From: Seiridium cupressi
Taxonomy: Eukaryota; Ascomycota; Sordariomycetes; Amphisphaeriales; Sporocadaceae
Direction of reading: 5' to 3'
DNA length: 64,000 nt
Assembly: GCA_036674765.1 (NCBI GenBank)
Contig: JARVKI010000063.1
Span: 202,379-266,378 of the forward strand
A model generated the notes under the pieces. The model searched no databases. It was not told where the DNA came from and saw nothing but the letters and a program-made list of their open reading frames with translations. Positions 1 through 12,269 of this stretch are shown piece after piece; positions within the stretch are counted from its first letter, which is position 1, and every line of letters starts with the position of its first letter. The translations under genes were made by a program, and so were the position numbers.

Positions 1-1580
1 ATGTGATACGACAGCCTAGCTTATATGATCTGAGCTTTAGGGGCCATGACCAAACAGCATTGCCCTTTGCATTGATGACGAGCAAAGACCCTTAGAATAA
101 TTTTAATCACTACACTGTACATAATTAGCATTTCGCAGGAGGAGGACAGAGTTGAGTAGTACTCAGCATCGTGTCGATGGAAAATGGGACTAAACAATCA
201 AAATCAGTTAAACTCATCGTGCGCTTTATTCCAATAACTTGAACCACGAATCATCGCAATAGCAGTTCCGATGAAACCGAGGTCTCTTCACTTAATTCTT
301 ATACCTATCCAAACCCTTTGTGTATGAACTAAAATACTTTCGCCTAGAAATGGGGAACTCCGCGCCACGCTCTCTGTAATACACATGATATTTACACCCG
401 TTTCAAATCCACCCGCCTGACCATCGCCGTGCATCTTAAGTTTCAATATACCTTACGTGTATAGCTTGCAACGCCTAGCCGGTTATCGTTATTTCTCCTA
501 TCCTACTGGCGTTATTTCTCCCCGACTCGTCAAAGACTGGTCCTATGCACGAGTTCCAGATAAGTCAGACGTTTGGGTATAATGTATTTAGCTGATGCCA
601 CAGTTTGGGGATCGAACTGAACCAAACTTAGGATGCACCATCATGCCCGGGGCCCGCGCATCGATATGATGCTACCGTGCCCAGCCGTCGATCGCGGCCC
701 AGTCCACGCATGCCCAGGGCATGGACCAATATGCCGGCGGGATTGGCATAAAATCCCACCATCGCATTGTCAGAATAATTGTGTCGGCGGTGCACATCAG
801 CGCGTCTTTGACTACGTGTAGGCAGTGGGTGAAGTACAGATACATGTGATGCTCATGCAAATGTCTGCATCATGCTGAATAGCACGCTACTTATGCTTTG
901 ACCTAGTACATAGATGGAGAGCATAAGACACTCGTGTCTGAAGGACATACCATTATTATCATCCAGAGAGTATGGCATTCTCGTGCTGGATTTGAGTCGG
1001 AGCAGTTACTTGCCTGTAGCAGTTTTCGACTCCTGGAAGTTTGGGCTGGCAGCCCTCAATGCAACGATCCGAAAATCGTTGGCTGCGCTGCCCACACGGT
1101 CTCGGTCTCTTGCGGGGGATCTCGCCTAGGCTCTGATTCTTGAGTCGATCGGCGCCGTGAGATGGACATATATAGCTAGGTAGTAGAAGTATCAATTAAT
1201 GTGGATGTAATATCGCATTCCAATCCATATGCTTGGTTCTCTGCGACTCGAGTCATGTAGCTCATTGTGGATCTATATCGTCCGCACGCCCTCCTGCGTA
1301 AGAGACAGCTGGAGGACATTGGGCAGAGATGGCGAAGTCTGGAGTCGGGGTATTGAGTCGAATGTGTTTGCGCAATTGATTGACTCGGTGTTGACACTTT
1401 AAAGACGGGAGAAATAAGATGAAACATAAGGAGATAACTGAATGTAAGATACGGTTACAAGTCTATTAGAGTGCTGGAAACTGATATGTACATAAGTTAC
1501 TGCCATGTTATCCTCCGAACACACTACATGTTGATTGAGACAGCCTTTTGCCCTTCAAGTCGACAACGCTAGTCAAATTC
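1..1580. other. Region without a recognised gene
   Basis: Only short open frames of low complexity or unfamiliar sequence are present on either strand. I recognise no motif, tRNA or repeat. The right edge holds the 3' flank of the carboxypeptidase gene. Confidence 0.6.
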
Positions 1581-3781
1581 TCACAAATATACATCCGTTC
1601 CATTCGCCGCCTTATACCCAACGAGGATGAAGTCCTCCGTAATGGCAGTCCCGCTCTGGAACATGAGCTTCTGTTTCTTGGTGCATGTCTCAAACATGTC
1701 CCAGAAGTAGCACTCCGGCTTTGGCGGCGACGGCACTTCGTTCTTGATGTGAAAAATGTTATCGTCGCCTTGGGTGGTCGAGTACGGCTTGCCCCCGCAG
1801 GCCTTGGCGGATGTGGTGCCCGTCGCTACGTCTTTATTGAACATGGCGCGCTGGAAGATCTTGTAGGCCGTTTCAGGTTGGTACCAAGGCACTGTATTGA
1901 TAAAGATTAGTTTGCTGCCTTTCAGGAGGTTCTTGAATTAAGCAAGGGTTCAACGTACCCTCGTGGCCGGCGTTGAACACTCGTGAGAAGGACAGGCTGC
2001 CGAATTGGCGCACCATGCCTCTGGTGTAGGAATCGTTCGTCTTGATCTCGGCGTATTTGGCCTTATGGAAGTCTGCCGTGGTGTCCGACTCGATGGCGAG
2101 ACTGACTTGTTCTCCTCCAAGCCCTGGGGTTGGGAAATTAATGTCTAGTATATCAAACAGGAACAATGAAGAGAGGGGGACACTTACAGTTGCACTGAAA
2201 ATCGCGATCCCCGTACATCATGGCGACTTTGACTCCTCTGTCGAGCAGCTCGCCAAGAATTGCAACGTTACGGCCCAGGACAAAGTCACCTGTATTCGTG
2301 AAAGCTATAGAACTTCAGTAAACTGTACAACTGTTACATGCATGAGTCCGTATCTACTCACCTGTGTGAACACCGTCCGAGAATCCAGTAAAGTTGAGCG
2401 GGACGCCAATATCGTCCTGCACCTCCTTCGAGTTTAGGAAGCCGGCAGCGTACTTGGGTGGGAACGGGTCGATGGCAAAATTGGCGACATCGAATTGGTT
2501 TCTCTGCGTCTGGATATTAGAAATCCTCCCCCACGTAAACAAGTCTGAATCGGGCGCCGCTTACCCCTGTATCACTATACGGCTTCCACATATTGGCAAA
2601 ACAGTACTGATTAGCAGTGAAGCATGCTGTATTGACCTCGTCGCTCGTGCCCGCATTCAATGGATCCTGATCAGCAGCCAGAGATCGACAAGTGCTGACC
2701 AACTCCTGACACTGGGGCCAAGCAGCCACGGCAGCCTCGTACACGGTCTCGTTGATGACCTGGATGCCGTATGTGTTATTGAAGGCAAATTCCGGGAAGA
2801 ACGGCATCTGCGTCATAATATCTAGGCAGCCATTTACAATGCCGAGCGTGTCGAGGTGCAGCGGCACGGCGGACTTGATGTCGCCGCTTGCGATCTTGGT
2901 GTTCTGTGACTCGAAAAAGGAGGAGAAGGTCGGTCCGTAGTGTCCACCGTACGACTCAGTCCAGATGCTGAATTTGTTATCTTTGGGTTGGTAGTGCGGG
3001 AACCTGTAGGATACATATCAGTCTGTAGGAATATATCGGGACGAGGTAGTGCCCTACTGTGTCATCCATGTCTGCATAAAGTGCCATGCAGCCAGTGCCT
3101 CCGTCTCGGTGGTGTTCGCAGTTGACAAGGGATTTCCAGATGAGAACGTGCCTCCAATATAGGTCGTGTTGAGGGCCAGAGTAGTCAGGGACTTTTGCTC
3201 GGTAACATCAAAAGGTGACAAGACTTCATTGACGGTTCCGTTGATAAGAGTATCGTATGAGAAGCCGACCTGAACGGGCTGGTCGATGTACAGCATGTTG
3301 ACCTCGTTGTTCCATGACCACGGGTTGAGGACCGTGTCTTTCGAGTTCGATGCTACTTTGCACGGTCCGTTCTCTCCCAGAGCCGCGGTCATCGAGGGTG
3401 AACCAGGGCCACCCTGCAGCCATAGGGAGAGTGGTGCGTTGACGGGATCCTTTCGAGACTCGAAGAACCAGAAGAAGGTATGGATGTCGTAAGCTCGGCC
3501 TTCTATCAAATCGGCAGGGAGATTGACGTAGCCGGAATACGACTTCACGCCTGGGGTGGTTTCGCAGATATGCGTCTGGCGTTTGTTAGCAGACTGACCT
3601 GAATGTGTCTTTGGGTAGCTAATTAGGTTGTTTTCTTTACCTCTTTGAAGGAAATAGAAACTCCTGGGTTCTGATCCGAAGTTACGTGAGAAGGATCTTC
3701 CGAACCTCTGGGTAAGGAGAGTCCAATTGCCCCTTGCCATAAAGCAGCAAGGGCTATAATGTGGCTTGAAAGGGGTGGCAT
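1581..3781 (-). CDS. Secreted serine carboxypeptidase (peptidase family S10)
   Basis: Predicted secreted or vacuolar exopeptidase that removes C-terminal residues from peptides. Seven exons join in frame: 3781-3641, 3575-3058, 3003-2565, 2509-2362, 2289-2188, 2144-1959 and 1891-1581, giving about 614 residues, normal for the family. The start at 3781 is followed by a hydrophobic signal peptide of about 20 residues. Family marks seen: LWLQGGPGSPS (oxyanion region), the WTESYGG nucleophile motif just after the second intron, YGDRDFQCN with the catalytic Asp, and FNAGHEVP with the catalytic His. The full Ser-Asp-His triad is therefore present. Many NxT/NxS sites fit a glycosylated secreted enzyme. 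The family call is firm. The exact substrate is unknown, and each splice site is inferred from GT/AG and frame. Confidence 0.93.
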
Positions 3782-4102
3782 TATTGGGTTGTAGGTAATT
3801 AGTGGTAGAAGACAATAGAGAATTAAATTGCAAACCAACGGAACAGAGGCACGAACGCATTGATACTTATATTAACATTATGACTTCCAGATATTATTAG
3901 ACCTTGATTTTGATAGTTTCTGCCTCCAGTAATAACTTAATCTCGCCTTCAACCCAGGGCGCAGTGAGAATCCGGTGTATGTGACATGTCTCCTACGAGC
4001 AACTAATTTCGATGCCTGACTGTGCACTATGGGGTCAAATCCGAGATATAGTCTCGCACCAGACAAAGCGGTGGGGGGGGGGGGGGGGGGGGCGGCGGGG
4101 GG

Positions 4103-4148
<46 letters not shown>

Positions 4149-4763
4149 NNNNNNNNNNATCGGGGTTTTGTTACTTGTCTCCCACGACCAAATATTTTGG
4201 TTGCCGTCCGTTGCAATTTGGGGTCAAAACCGTTATTTTGTACCGCACCACAAAAACCATTCCCCCCCCCCCCCCCCCCCCAGATCTTTCTGGGACGAAG
4301 GAATATGCGAAATCAAGCGTGGAGGCTTAGTTCAGCTTGGCGATCAGCACTATTTGAGGTATGTGGGAACCGTGCGCCTCTATTCTGATTGGTCATGTCG
4401 GTCTACATCCACATTCAGGGCTCAGCGGGCTTGAAAATGCATGACTGCTTGCTTACCTCCTTCTTGTGCTGTGAAAGCTTAATTCTACCCTGGTCGACAT
4501 TGGAATCAAGGCCAGTTTCCGGGACCGAATCCGCATCGCTCTCTGCATGCTCCTACATCACCGCTTACACAGCTTGGTTCAGGTTTTGGTAGATGGTACA
4601 GCTGTCGCTATCTTCCAGTCGTGCTACTTGTTCTTACGTATTGCCCATGAACGATGAAAAAAAAAAAGACTGGTCTTGAAAGAATCAATTTACGGGACTT
4701 GGCTGCCGAAAGGAAACCCGCTCTTGTGGAAATTCTTCCACTAAGAAGTCACATTCTAGGGTA
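3782..4763. other. Intergenic stretch holding a repeat pair and an assembly gap
   Basis: No gene recognised. It contains two diverged direct-repeat copies, a G tract broken by ten N bases, and a 20-base C tract. The open frames here are glycine- or proline-only translations of those tracts. Confidence 0.7.
3971..4281. repeat. Diverged direct repeat pair flanking a G tract with an N gap, then a C tract
   Basis: Bases 3971-4070 and 4160-4259 align without gaps at about 71 of 100 positions (counted by eye). Copy 1 runs into a G tract at 4072-4148, followed by ten N bases at 4149-4158. Copy 2 runs into a C tract at 4262-4281. The differences are mostly transversions, so this is not a simple RIP signature. 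Translated in one plus-strand frame, the copies share VTCL, a later C, GS, P and AP..K at equal spacing, so they may derive from a repeated coding unit. The gap means the true length of the G tract is unknown. Confidence 0.7.
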
Positions 4764-5564
4764 TCAAGATCGATCCGTCGCAGTTCCCAGTGGATGCACC
4801 ATGACCTCGTGCCATATAACGCCTTTCCCATCAAGCCTTTCTACTGTGATGTTATAGATATCCTTGTATCCAACCGATTTATACAGTGGATGCCCGACCG
4901 GTGTGGCCAGTAATGTTGCCGGCACTCCCGCGATCTCAGCCAGCGCTAAACCCCAGTGAAGATGAGTCGCCGCAAAGTCATGACCGTCCCATTTTGGATG
5001 AGTTGCGAGACCGCCCAGGTAAGCATGGCGATCATATATATCGTCCAGATACTTCGTCTGAGCGTCAAAAAGCGACTCCATGTACGGCTCCATCCTGGTC
5101 GTGTTCGTGTCGAGATGGGCCGAGCAGTTGAAATAGCTGGTGGCGATACCCAGGGGGCCGAACCTCTGCTGGACTGGACTGCTGCTGCTGGATCTGTTGA
5201 ATTGCCAGACCGAAATTGACACGACGCGCGAGCCCGACTTGGACGTCTCGTCCGGCACGGCGATGACTCTGGAGGAGATACCGTTGTCGGGAGAAGCTGC
5301 CAGCAAACGCTTCATTTCGTCCCGCACACAATGCCAGGTGTAGCCGGGATGATCATCCGAGAACTGGCGCACATAATGCCACTCTGGAGCCACGGAGAAA
5401 GCATCGAAAATCACAGTCGTGAAATCATCAACGTCTTCGACAACGGCGTCACGGAATTCGAATGGCTCAGCTCCCATGTAGTGCTGCTGACCAGTGGACA
5501 GGGCCCAGCAAGGGGAGTAGAGTAGTGCCGCGACCAAAGCCGCGAATAGGGACATGGGCGCCAT
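4764..5564 (-). CDS. GNAT-fold acetyltransferase-like protein with signal peptide
   Basis: Single-exon protein of 266 residues starting MAPMSLFAALVAALLY, a clear signal peptide cleaved near residues 20-22. The body begins with EFRDAVVEDVDDFTTVIFDAF, the usual first strand and helix of GNAT proteins. Later come GLATHPKWDGHDFAATHLHW, in the place of the acetyl-CoA-binding motif A but with a degraded Q/RxxGxG/A loop, and then a PVGHPLYKSVGYKDI stretch like the C-terminal GNAT strand. Four NxS/T sites lie in the body. GNAT enzymes normally use cytosolic or nuclear acetyl-CoA, so a secreted form is odd; it may be enzymatically inactive or act in the secretory pathway. It lies between the carboxypeptidase and rhodanese genes with no operon-like link. 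The GNAT call is fair; function is unknown. Confidence 0.75.
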   Translation of the reverse strand: MAPMSLFAALVAALLYSPCWALSTGQQHYMGAEPFEFRDAVVEDVDDFTTVIFDAFSVAPEWHYVRQFSDDHPGYTWHCVRDEMKRLLAASPDNGISSRVIAVPDETSKSGSRVVSISVWQFNRSSSSSPVQQRFGPLGIATSYFNCSAHLDTNTTRMEPYMESLFDAQTKYLDDIYDRHAYLGGLATHPKWDGHDFAATHLHWGLALAEIAGVPATLLATPVGHPLYKSVGYKDIYNITVERLDGKGVIWHEVMVHPLGTATDRS

Positions 5565-6106
5565 CTTGATCGTTCACAGGTGAGTAAGTATGAATGGATT
5601 CGAGTACGGAGTCACCACGCGAACGGACGTGGAGTTGTGTTTGCGTCTAGAGTCAGCACACCATCTTGGCATATCACTGCCTACAGGGATCGGAGTTCGG
5701 ATCTCCCACTATGTCCTTCTACGCACGGCGTTGAATGGCATCAGAGGTGCAACATCAGTGATTGGAGGGCATTGCATGACGACTTGGTATAGTCGGTCTT
5801 GCCAGTCCAAGTCCTCCTATGGCGATGAGAGAACACCGCGAAAACATGCATATGCTGCTATGTACGACATGCAAAGAGCAAACGAGAATGGAGACGTCGT
5901 CACTCATAGATGAGTAGTTGACATGTACATTATGAGACGTATTTCGGACACCCCATTGTTGATCACTAAGCACGCTGGTGTAAGTACCCCACGTCATTTT
6001 CGACATGGAGCTAGAAGCTCAAGCTACAACCAACCAACACGACGCTTCTTCCATACACATTTGTCTCTTCTACCTCTGTAGACCGTCCACTATACACATT
6101 CCAAAG
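5565..6106. other. Intergenic between divergent GNAT-like and rhodanese genes
   Basis: Holds both presumed promoters. No further gene seen. An in-frame ATG at 6005 lies upstream of the chosen rhodanese start but would add a stretch that does not resemble a targeting peptide. Confidence 0.6.
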
Positions 6107-6787
6107 ATGGCATCCAAACCCAGAATGACCGGTGCTCTGCGCCCCAGCGCTCAATTGACCTCTCGAGCCAGTCCCCTGGCATTCCGAAGCTTTGCAACAG
6201 CATCCCGCGCAGCCTCGACTTCCCGACCTCGGCTGAGCTGCTCCCAAGCCGCGCGCCCTCTCGCCGCGTCGACACAACGCCTAGCCGGTACTGTGCGGTG
6301 GTCTTCCGAATCCGCGACGGGAAGCAAGATATACTCGTTCGAAGAGGTGCGTTTCGCCCACCCTACCCCATCCATGGAAGAGTAGCACAAGGACTTTGGT
6401 CTGGTGATACCAAAGAACTTCAGCACGGACTAACAGCTCTTCGCTCTGCAGATGAAAAGCCTTTCAAGTAGATCCAACCCTAAGGTCCATATAATCGATG
6501 TCCGCGAGCCTGGCGAGCTGGCATCAACGGGGAGGATCCCCACCGCCAAGAACATACCCATCACCACATCGCCAGACAGTTTCCATATCACGGCTGAAGA
6601 ATTCCAGGATAGATTCGGAATCGACCGGCCCGGCCTTGAGGACCAGGTGGTTTTCTACTGCAAAGCCGGTGTGAGGAGTCGGGCAGCAGCTGGTATTGCG
6701 AGGGAGGCCGGTTGGAAGTCTGTCGGGGAGTATCCGGGAAGTTGGGCGGAATGGACTGGGAAGGGTGGAGAGGTTGAGCGATCATAA
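6107..6787 (+). CDS. Mitochondrial single-domain rhodanese (sulfurtransferase)
   Basis: Two exons, 6107-6346 and 6452-6787, give 191 residues. The intron has donor GTGCGT, branch CTAAC and acceptor GCAG. Residues 1-65 are rich in Arg, Ser and Ala with almost no acidic residues, typical of a mitochondrial presequence, so I start at the ATG at 6107. The rhodanese domain covers roughly residues 75-190. VHIIDVREPGELASTGRIP is the usual N-terminal strand-loop, and FYCKAGVRSRAAAGIA holds the active-site loop with the catalytic Cys (CKAGVR). It resembles yeast RDL1/RDL2-type thiosulfate sulfurtransferases, which move sulfane sulfur onto acceptors. The family is secure; the physiological substrate is not evident. 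Confidence 0.9.
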
Positions 6788-7059
6788 GGCAAGACGTCGA
6801 TCCATTCAGTGGAAGTAATACATGCAAGTTGGATGCACTGAGAAGTGAGCGTTCGGGGATGGGGGATGAGATGCCACGGCCCCGCTAGGTCACATGGACT
6901 GCTTGAGCTCAAACTGATGACTACAATGAATTGGTATCGTAATAAAACATCTAGTGTACAAATCAAATACTCGGATACCCCGATAACGCCCTTGCGCATG
7001 CTGGCCCCGTCCTACAGTCTCCCTTCTCTATACCTGTGCTCCGGCCCTGGACGAACGGC

Positions 7060-8107
7060 TCATAGGCGCAGCAAAAACCGCAACATGGCCTCAGCACCCT
7101 CATCCGGCTTGGTTTCATCCACTGGCGGGTCAGGAGTCTGGATAGGCGCCGGACTTCCAGCCTTGAAGAACAAGACCTTAATCGCAATAGCCAGAGCGGC
7201 GTGGAGAACTACAACCAAGATCAAGAGCACCTTGCTCGTCTGGCGATCTGTAGCGCTCAGCACGGGCCAAAGGTTCCTCAGCAGAAAAGCGACTGACAGG
7301 CCGAATCCGACACCAACGAATACGTAGTTAAGGATCTGGATGGGTGACCAGCTGATCAGCGCAACTGGGATCCAGATGAGGTTGGAGTAACCGTAGAGCG
7401 CCCAGCACTCGAGCAAGTTGGCGGACTCAGAGCCGAAGTATCGCAGGGCACCGAAGAGGAGGATCGGAATCACGAGTGTATAGCCGTAGACTAGTCCAGC
7501 AGCACCTGTCCTCACTTATTAGTCACCGGTCTTGCGTCCCTTGGGATGACTATGGACTTACCACTCAGCAACTTGAAGTCATACAGGAACGGTCCATCTC
7601 CCTTCATGGCCAGATATTGACTGATCGTGCCGCCCAGGAACAAGATGAACACCACCGTCGTCGCGATCCAGAATGGCCCGTACAAGTCGGGGTTACCCTC
7701 GAGCACATCGAGGAAGTTGGCCCGCGGGTACAGGGCGGCCCAGCATCGCGCAAGCACAGATGAGGTATCGACATCGAAGAATTGCGCGTAGAACGAAAGG
7801 GACCAGAGGTAGCGTTTCGAGGAGCTGGAGCCCGAACCTGCGGTCGCGGGAGGTGGTAGGCCGGAGCTGGGCCCGCCTTTGCGCGTGCTGTTGGACGGCG
7901 CTGTGAAGGTCGAGTTGTGGAATTCGAGATCTTCCTGTAGATCGGTGTGACCGAGGTCGCCCTGGAGAGAATTTGCCTGTTAGTATACGGACCAGATGAG
8001 ATAGGCGAAGCTCGACTTGGAGCTTCTCATGCAGCTCGCGATGTTGGCAGATTGGTGCATACCTCGTCGTCCACATCTACTACTGCATCGTAGCCTGCTC
8101 CCGACAT
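7060..8107 (-). CDS. Yip1-domain Golgi/ER membrane protein (YIPF1/Yip5-like)
   Basis: Three exons, 8107-8063, 7961-7562 and 7505-7060, give 296 residues. The start reads MSGAGYDAVVDVDDE, then a cytosolic acidic segment with GDLGHTDLQEDLEFHN, the conserved N-terminal block of fungal Yip1-family proteins. LYGPFWIATTVVFILF opens the Yip1 domain. About five membrane segments follow: IATTVVFILFLGG, GYTLVIPILLFGAL, YSNLIWIPVALI, VFVGVGFGLSVAFLL and VLLILVVVLHAALAIA. The family binds Rab GTPases and shapes vesicle traffic at the ER and Golgi. Intron 1 has ACTAAC as branch site and intron 2 joins in phase 1. YIPF1/2 (yeast Yip5) seems the closest subgroup because of the acidic N-terminus, but assignment within the family is tentative. 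Confidence 0.87.
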
Positions 8108-8999
8108 GACGCTGACTGAGACTCAGAACAAGCTTAATACAATTTAAAAAGATGCCTTTGCAGAATTGAGCCGCCTCGACTTCTTCGTAATGGGTTTCTC
8201 GTCTGCCTGGTCTGGTTATGATACGTACATGTATTGATGCTAATGCGAGCTAGGGGAGCTTGAGGACACGCAGCAGGCCGAGCTTTACCCGATTTGTCCC
8301 ACGTCGAATGTGATTGGCTCTTTGTGCACGGCGTTGCAGTGGTCGCTTCACAGCATCTCAGTTTTTGGACAGGCACATTGGGTGATGGATCCAGAGAGAA
8401 TAATATGCTACTCGTATGGATTGTGATACTCGTGTTCGTGGAACTATCCGCACATTATGCGCCTGCAGTCACGGAAGAGCAAGTGTGACAATGCCGGAAA
8501 GCACGGGCTCAAGCATTCGAGGCAGTATGATATCCATGGACACATCGTGTCCTGCCATTTCGTTGTTCACCGAAAGAGACTTGATGTACGAACAGAGCAA
8601 TCCATTTCAAAGTTGAGTGATGCCGTGCTACATGAGGTAGTGGGGGCATATACCTCGTCATGAGCCAGCTGGTTTCATATGAACAAGCTTCGCAAGGGCC
8701 AGTCTGTACGCATGATTTCTTGTCTTTTGTCTATCCGGAATTACCTCCAACAGACGCGATCCTCTAGGTCCACGGTTTGCGCTCATACCACTTTCAACAC
8801 GGAATTTTTCAGATCGTATCATAGCTTCATTGTCTCCTATCTAGAGGATGCTATTCCGGAAGGAAAGAACCGCATGCCCAAGCCAGGTCGTGGATACAAT
8901 GTCGATTCTCATGCCGAGGACCCCTCCACCCTTCCGATCTGTCTCGTGAATGATGATGCCGAAAACCAGGTACGCCGGAAAATGAGGAAAGCGAATCGT
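8108..8999. other. Intergenic between the Yip1-family and ubiquitin-L40 genes
   Basis: Should contain the promoter of the Yip1-family gene and the 3' end of the ubiquitin-L40 gene. No convincing coding frame or RNA gene seen. Confidence 0.6.
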
Positions 9000-9752
<753 letters not shown>

Positions 9753-10483
9753 TTTGCCAGGTCCTCGATGAATTTGCTTTGATGATGGAAAGTTCGGGGA
9801 TGATGTCGCCTCCAGACAAAATGGTTCGCGGTGGGGTGAAATTCGAGTTGGAATTTCAGGTTGCCCTAGGTGGATCAGGTGATCGCAGCTGTGGCGCTAG
9901 GGGATTTAGCGGGGCTTGGGTTTTGGAGATTTGCATCACTTTTTGGCCAATTTGGAAGTGACATCCTCCGGCTGCGCGACAGCTGGCGAGCTTAGATACC
10001 GACCACTTATATAAGATGTTCAAATGCACATACATCTTATTCAGACGCAGGGATAATTCTGTGTTGAATATGGAATCTAATATTTGCCATAAACATATCA
10101 GATGTCTGAAATTGATCGGTGAGCTCATTTTCATGCGCTGGTTGCCACTCACTCGTTGCCAAGATAGTCGTACAGTTTGACTGGCTGATATCAACATACC
10201 AACGCTCAATAGAATATAGCAAATCAACAGTACGGAATGCAGATAATCTCATGTTAGATGGCTTGTTGATATGAATCTTCCCATTATACTTTTCCATTTG
10301 ACCTATATTACCACAATAATTGCTAGTGAGTACTGGCGACTGTCACTTTCAGATGTTCTGGTATGCACAACTAAAAGTTACAATATCAATCAGAGCGTCC
10401 GCTAAGTAAGTCATAATCGACTCTTGTCGTAATTGAAAACTCAAAAAGGGTATATAAATGCTTTTGGGCATATGAGCAGGTTT
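9753..10483. other. Promoter region of ubiquitin-L40 and 3' flank of RRN7
   Basis: Both neighbours are on the minus strand, so this holds the ubiquitin-L40 5' UTR and promoter and the RRN7 terminator region. No extra gene seen. Confidence 0.6.
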
Positions 10484-12269
10484 TCATGCAATGGCTTTCT
10501 CTTTGCCTTTGGAATTCTCGCCAACTTGCCCCCGTTGCCGTTCCCGTTGCCGCTCCTTCTCATGCTTGGCTGCCCACACCTCCAACCGTCTTTCAACTTG
10601 TGCGCTTGCCGAAATCAGTATACTCAATGGGATGGCCGATAGTTCCGCAGCTTCACGATAAAATGCTTTCGCCGCAGCTGGAAGTTCGTCTTCTGTCCGC
10701 CATGTAGGGCAGAAGTCCCGCTCTAGTCGTTTCCGTACGCCGTTGACTGATGCCGGATCTTCTTCTGGTCCAGCCAACTTCATTGTGGCGTTCATATCCC
10801 GATACCGCTGCTGAATAATAGACGTCTTAGTCAATGGGTCATGGGCTAGACCCCGCGTCGGCGTATTTCGTTCAACTTGGAACTCTCGTCGGATTAACGC
10901 CGGTGCTGTAATGTGTCAGTCTATATGGAACCAAACACCGTCCATGATCCAATTGGTTCGACTGAACTGGACTGGATCATATGGTGTAGTCTGAGGTAAT
11001 GGACAGACACTTATCCTTGGCGTCACTGTCGTTGGTGCCCACCCACATCTTGTCATACCAATCCATGAAGTCGTCTAGCTTGGTCCCATCCATAAATAAC
11101 GCCTCGTTCGTCGTGACCTGGCATTCTGTTCCCTTCTGCAGCCCACTTGCCAGTAGGTCTTGCTTCGTCTTCGCTCTAGCTTTCTCCCATTCAGCCCAGT
11201 TGATCTGCTTGACTCGTGGGTCATCCTCGCTGACTGGTGGGCGAGCTACTCCATCCAAAGGATACAAAAGTTTCGTCGACACGATAACCAAGGTAAATAG
11301 CAGTACTTCTGGATTGTCCATTCTCTGTATTCGCCTGCTCTTCCCATCTGGAAATTCAAACTTGGCCCCTAAGATTTGGATGAGACATTTGACCATCAAG
11401 TACACCTCGACCGGTAGGGTTAAGTCGAGGATGTTCTGAACTAGAACCTGCGTGTAGTTTAGAGTCGGGATCCTGAGCCCGTAGTGAACGTTCAAGGCAA
11501 TAACCAGCTCCTGTGCTGTACGCAGCAGTTTCCCTGGCTTGACGTGGCCCTTGACCTGTAAGGCGCGGTGATACATTGCCGGCAGTCGGTTCTGAACATT
11601 TTGCGGCAAACAGTAAAGCGCGGCAAGATACTCGATCTCGCCTCTTTGAGCCCAGCCATGGAAATCGGCAGTGGTGACGGGCTGCTTCAAGATGACGCAA
11701 GCGAGATAGCAGAGGGTAAGGGTGTGAGCAAGACCCGGCAGCTTGTTCCCTGTCTTGTCTAGCCAGCCATTCCTGCTGCTGCTGATGCTTCCTTCCGCCT
11801 CACTATTCTCCGGCTCGCTGCCGCTGGTCAACACATCCTCCGTCCCGGAGCCCTCGGTCTGCTCTCCTACCTCGTTGTCCATCACGCCGGGCATGCCACA
11901 GACCAAACCCCAAAGCTCTTTGACTAACTCCTCGTAGATCCTGCCATCGCTCTCCTCTAGCTTCAACCCTACCTTCCTCAGCCAGTCGACCTGCCGCCGA
12001 AGCACATACTGCAGCGCCTGGAGGTACAGCTTCCTGGCAGCCGAACCCTCAAGCTTCAGACCCTCGTTCTTCTTCTTTTCCTTCCTTTTCCTAGTAACCC
12101 GGCCGGTACTGTTGTATTCATCCTCGCCTGCCTCATGCGCGGCGAAGCCTTCGAGCTGGTGGCCGTTTCGACAGAAGCGAAGGCCTTCCTGCTCGTACCA
12201 GTGGCGGGTGGGACACTGGTCGCAGCGCTCCGATGGACGCATCTTGTGGTAAGAAGAGGAGCCAGCCAT
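10484..12269 (-). CDS. RRN7: RNA polymerase I core factor subunit Rrn7 (TAF1B/TFIIB-like)
   Basis: Subunit of the core factor that recruits RNA polymerase I to the rDNA promoter; acts in the nucleolus. A first exon of about 415-420 codons from 12269 joins a second at 10905-10484 (acceptor TTACAG, phase 1), giving about 555-560 residues. The donor is ambiguous: GTCTGT at 11008 and GTGACG at 11026 both keep frame. The N-terminus has the RRN7 zinc ribbon, CDQC at about residues 16-19 and CRNGH at about 33-37. After a basic RKRKEKKK stretch come cyclin-fold-like helices (LYLQALQYVLRRQVDWL; LPGLAHTLTLCYLACVIL), as in TFIIB relatives. The C-terminus is charged and ends in EKERQRERQR-type helix. Family assignment rests on the CxxC...CxxGH ribbon followed by the Rrn7-like core. 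Confidence 0.85.

Noticed and set aside
3878..4434. Long glycine-rich and proline-rich open frames on both strands
   Set aside because: They are translations of the G and C tracts and pass through the N gap.
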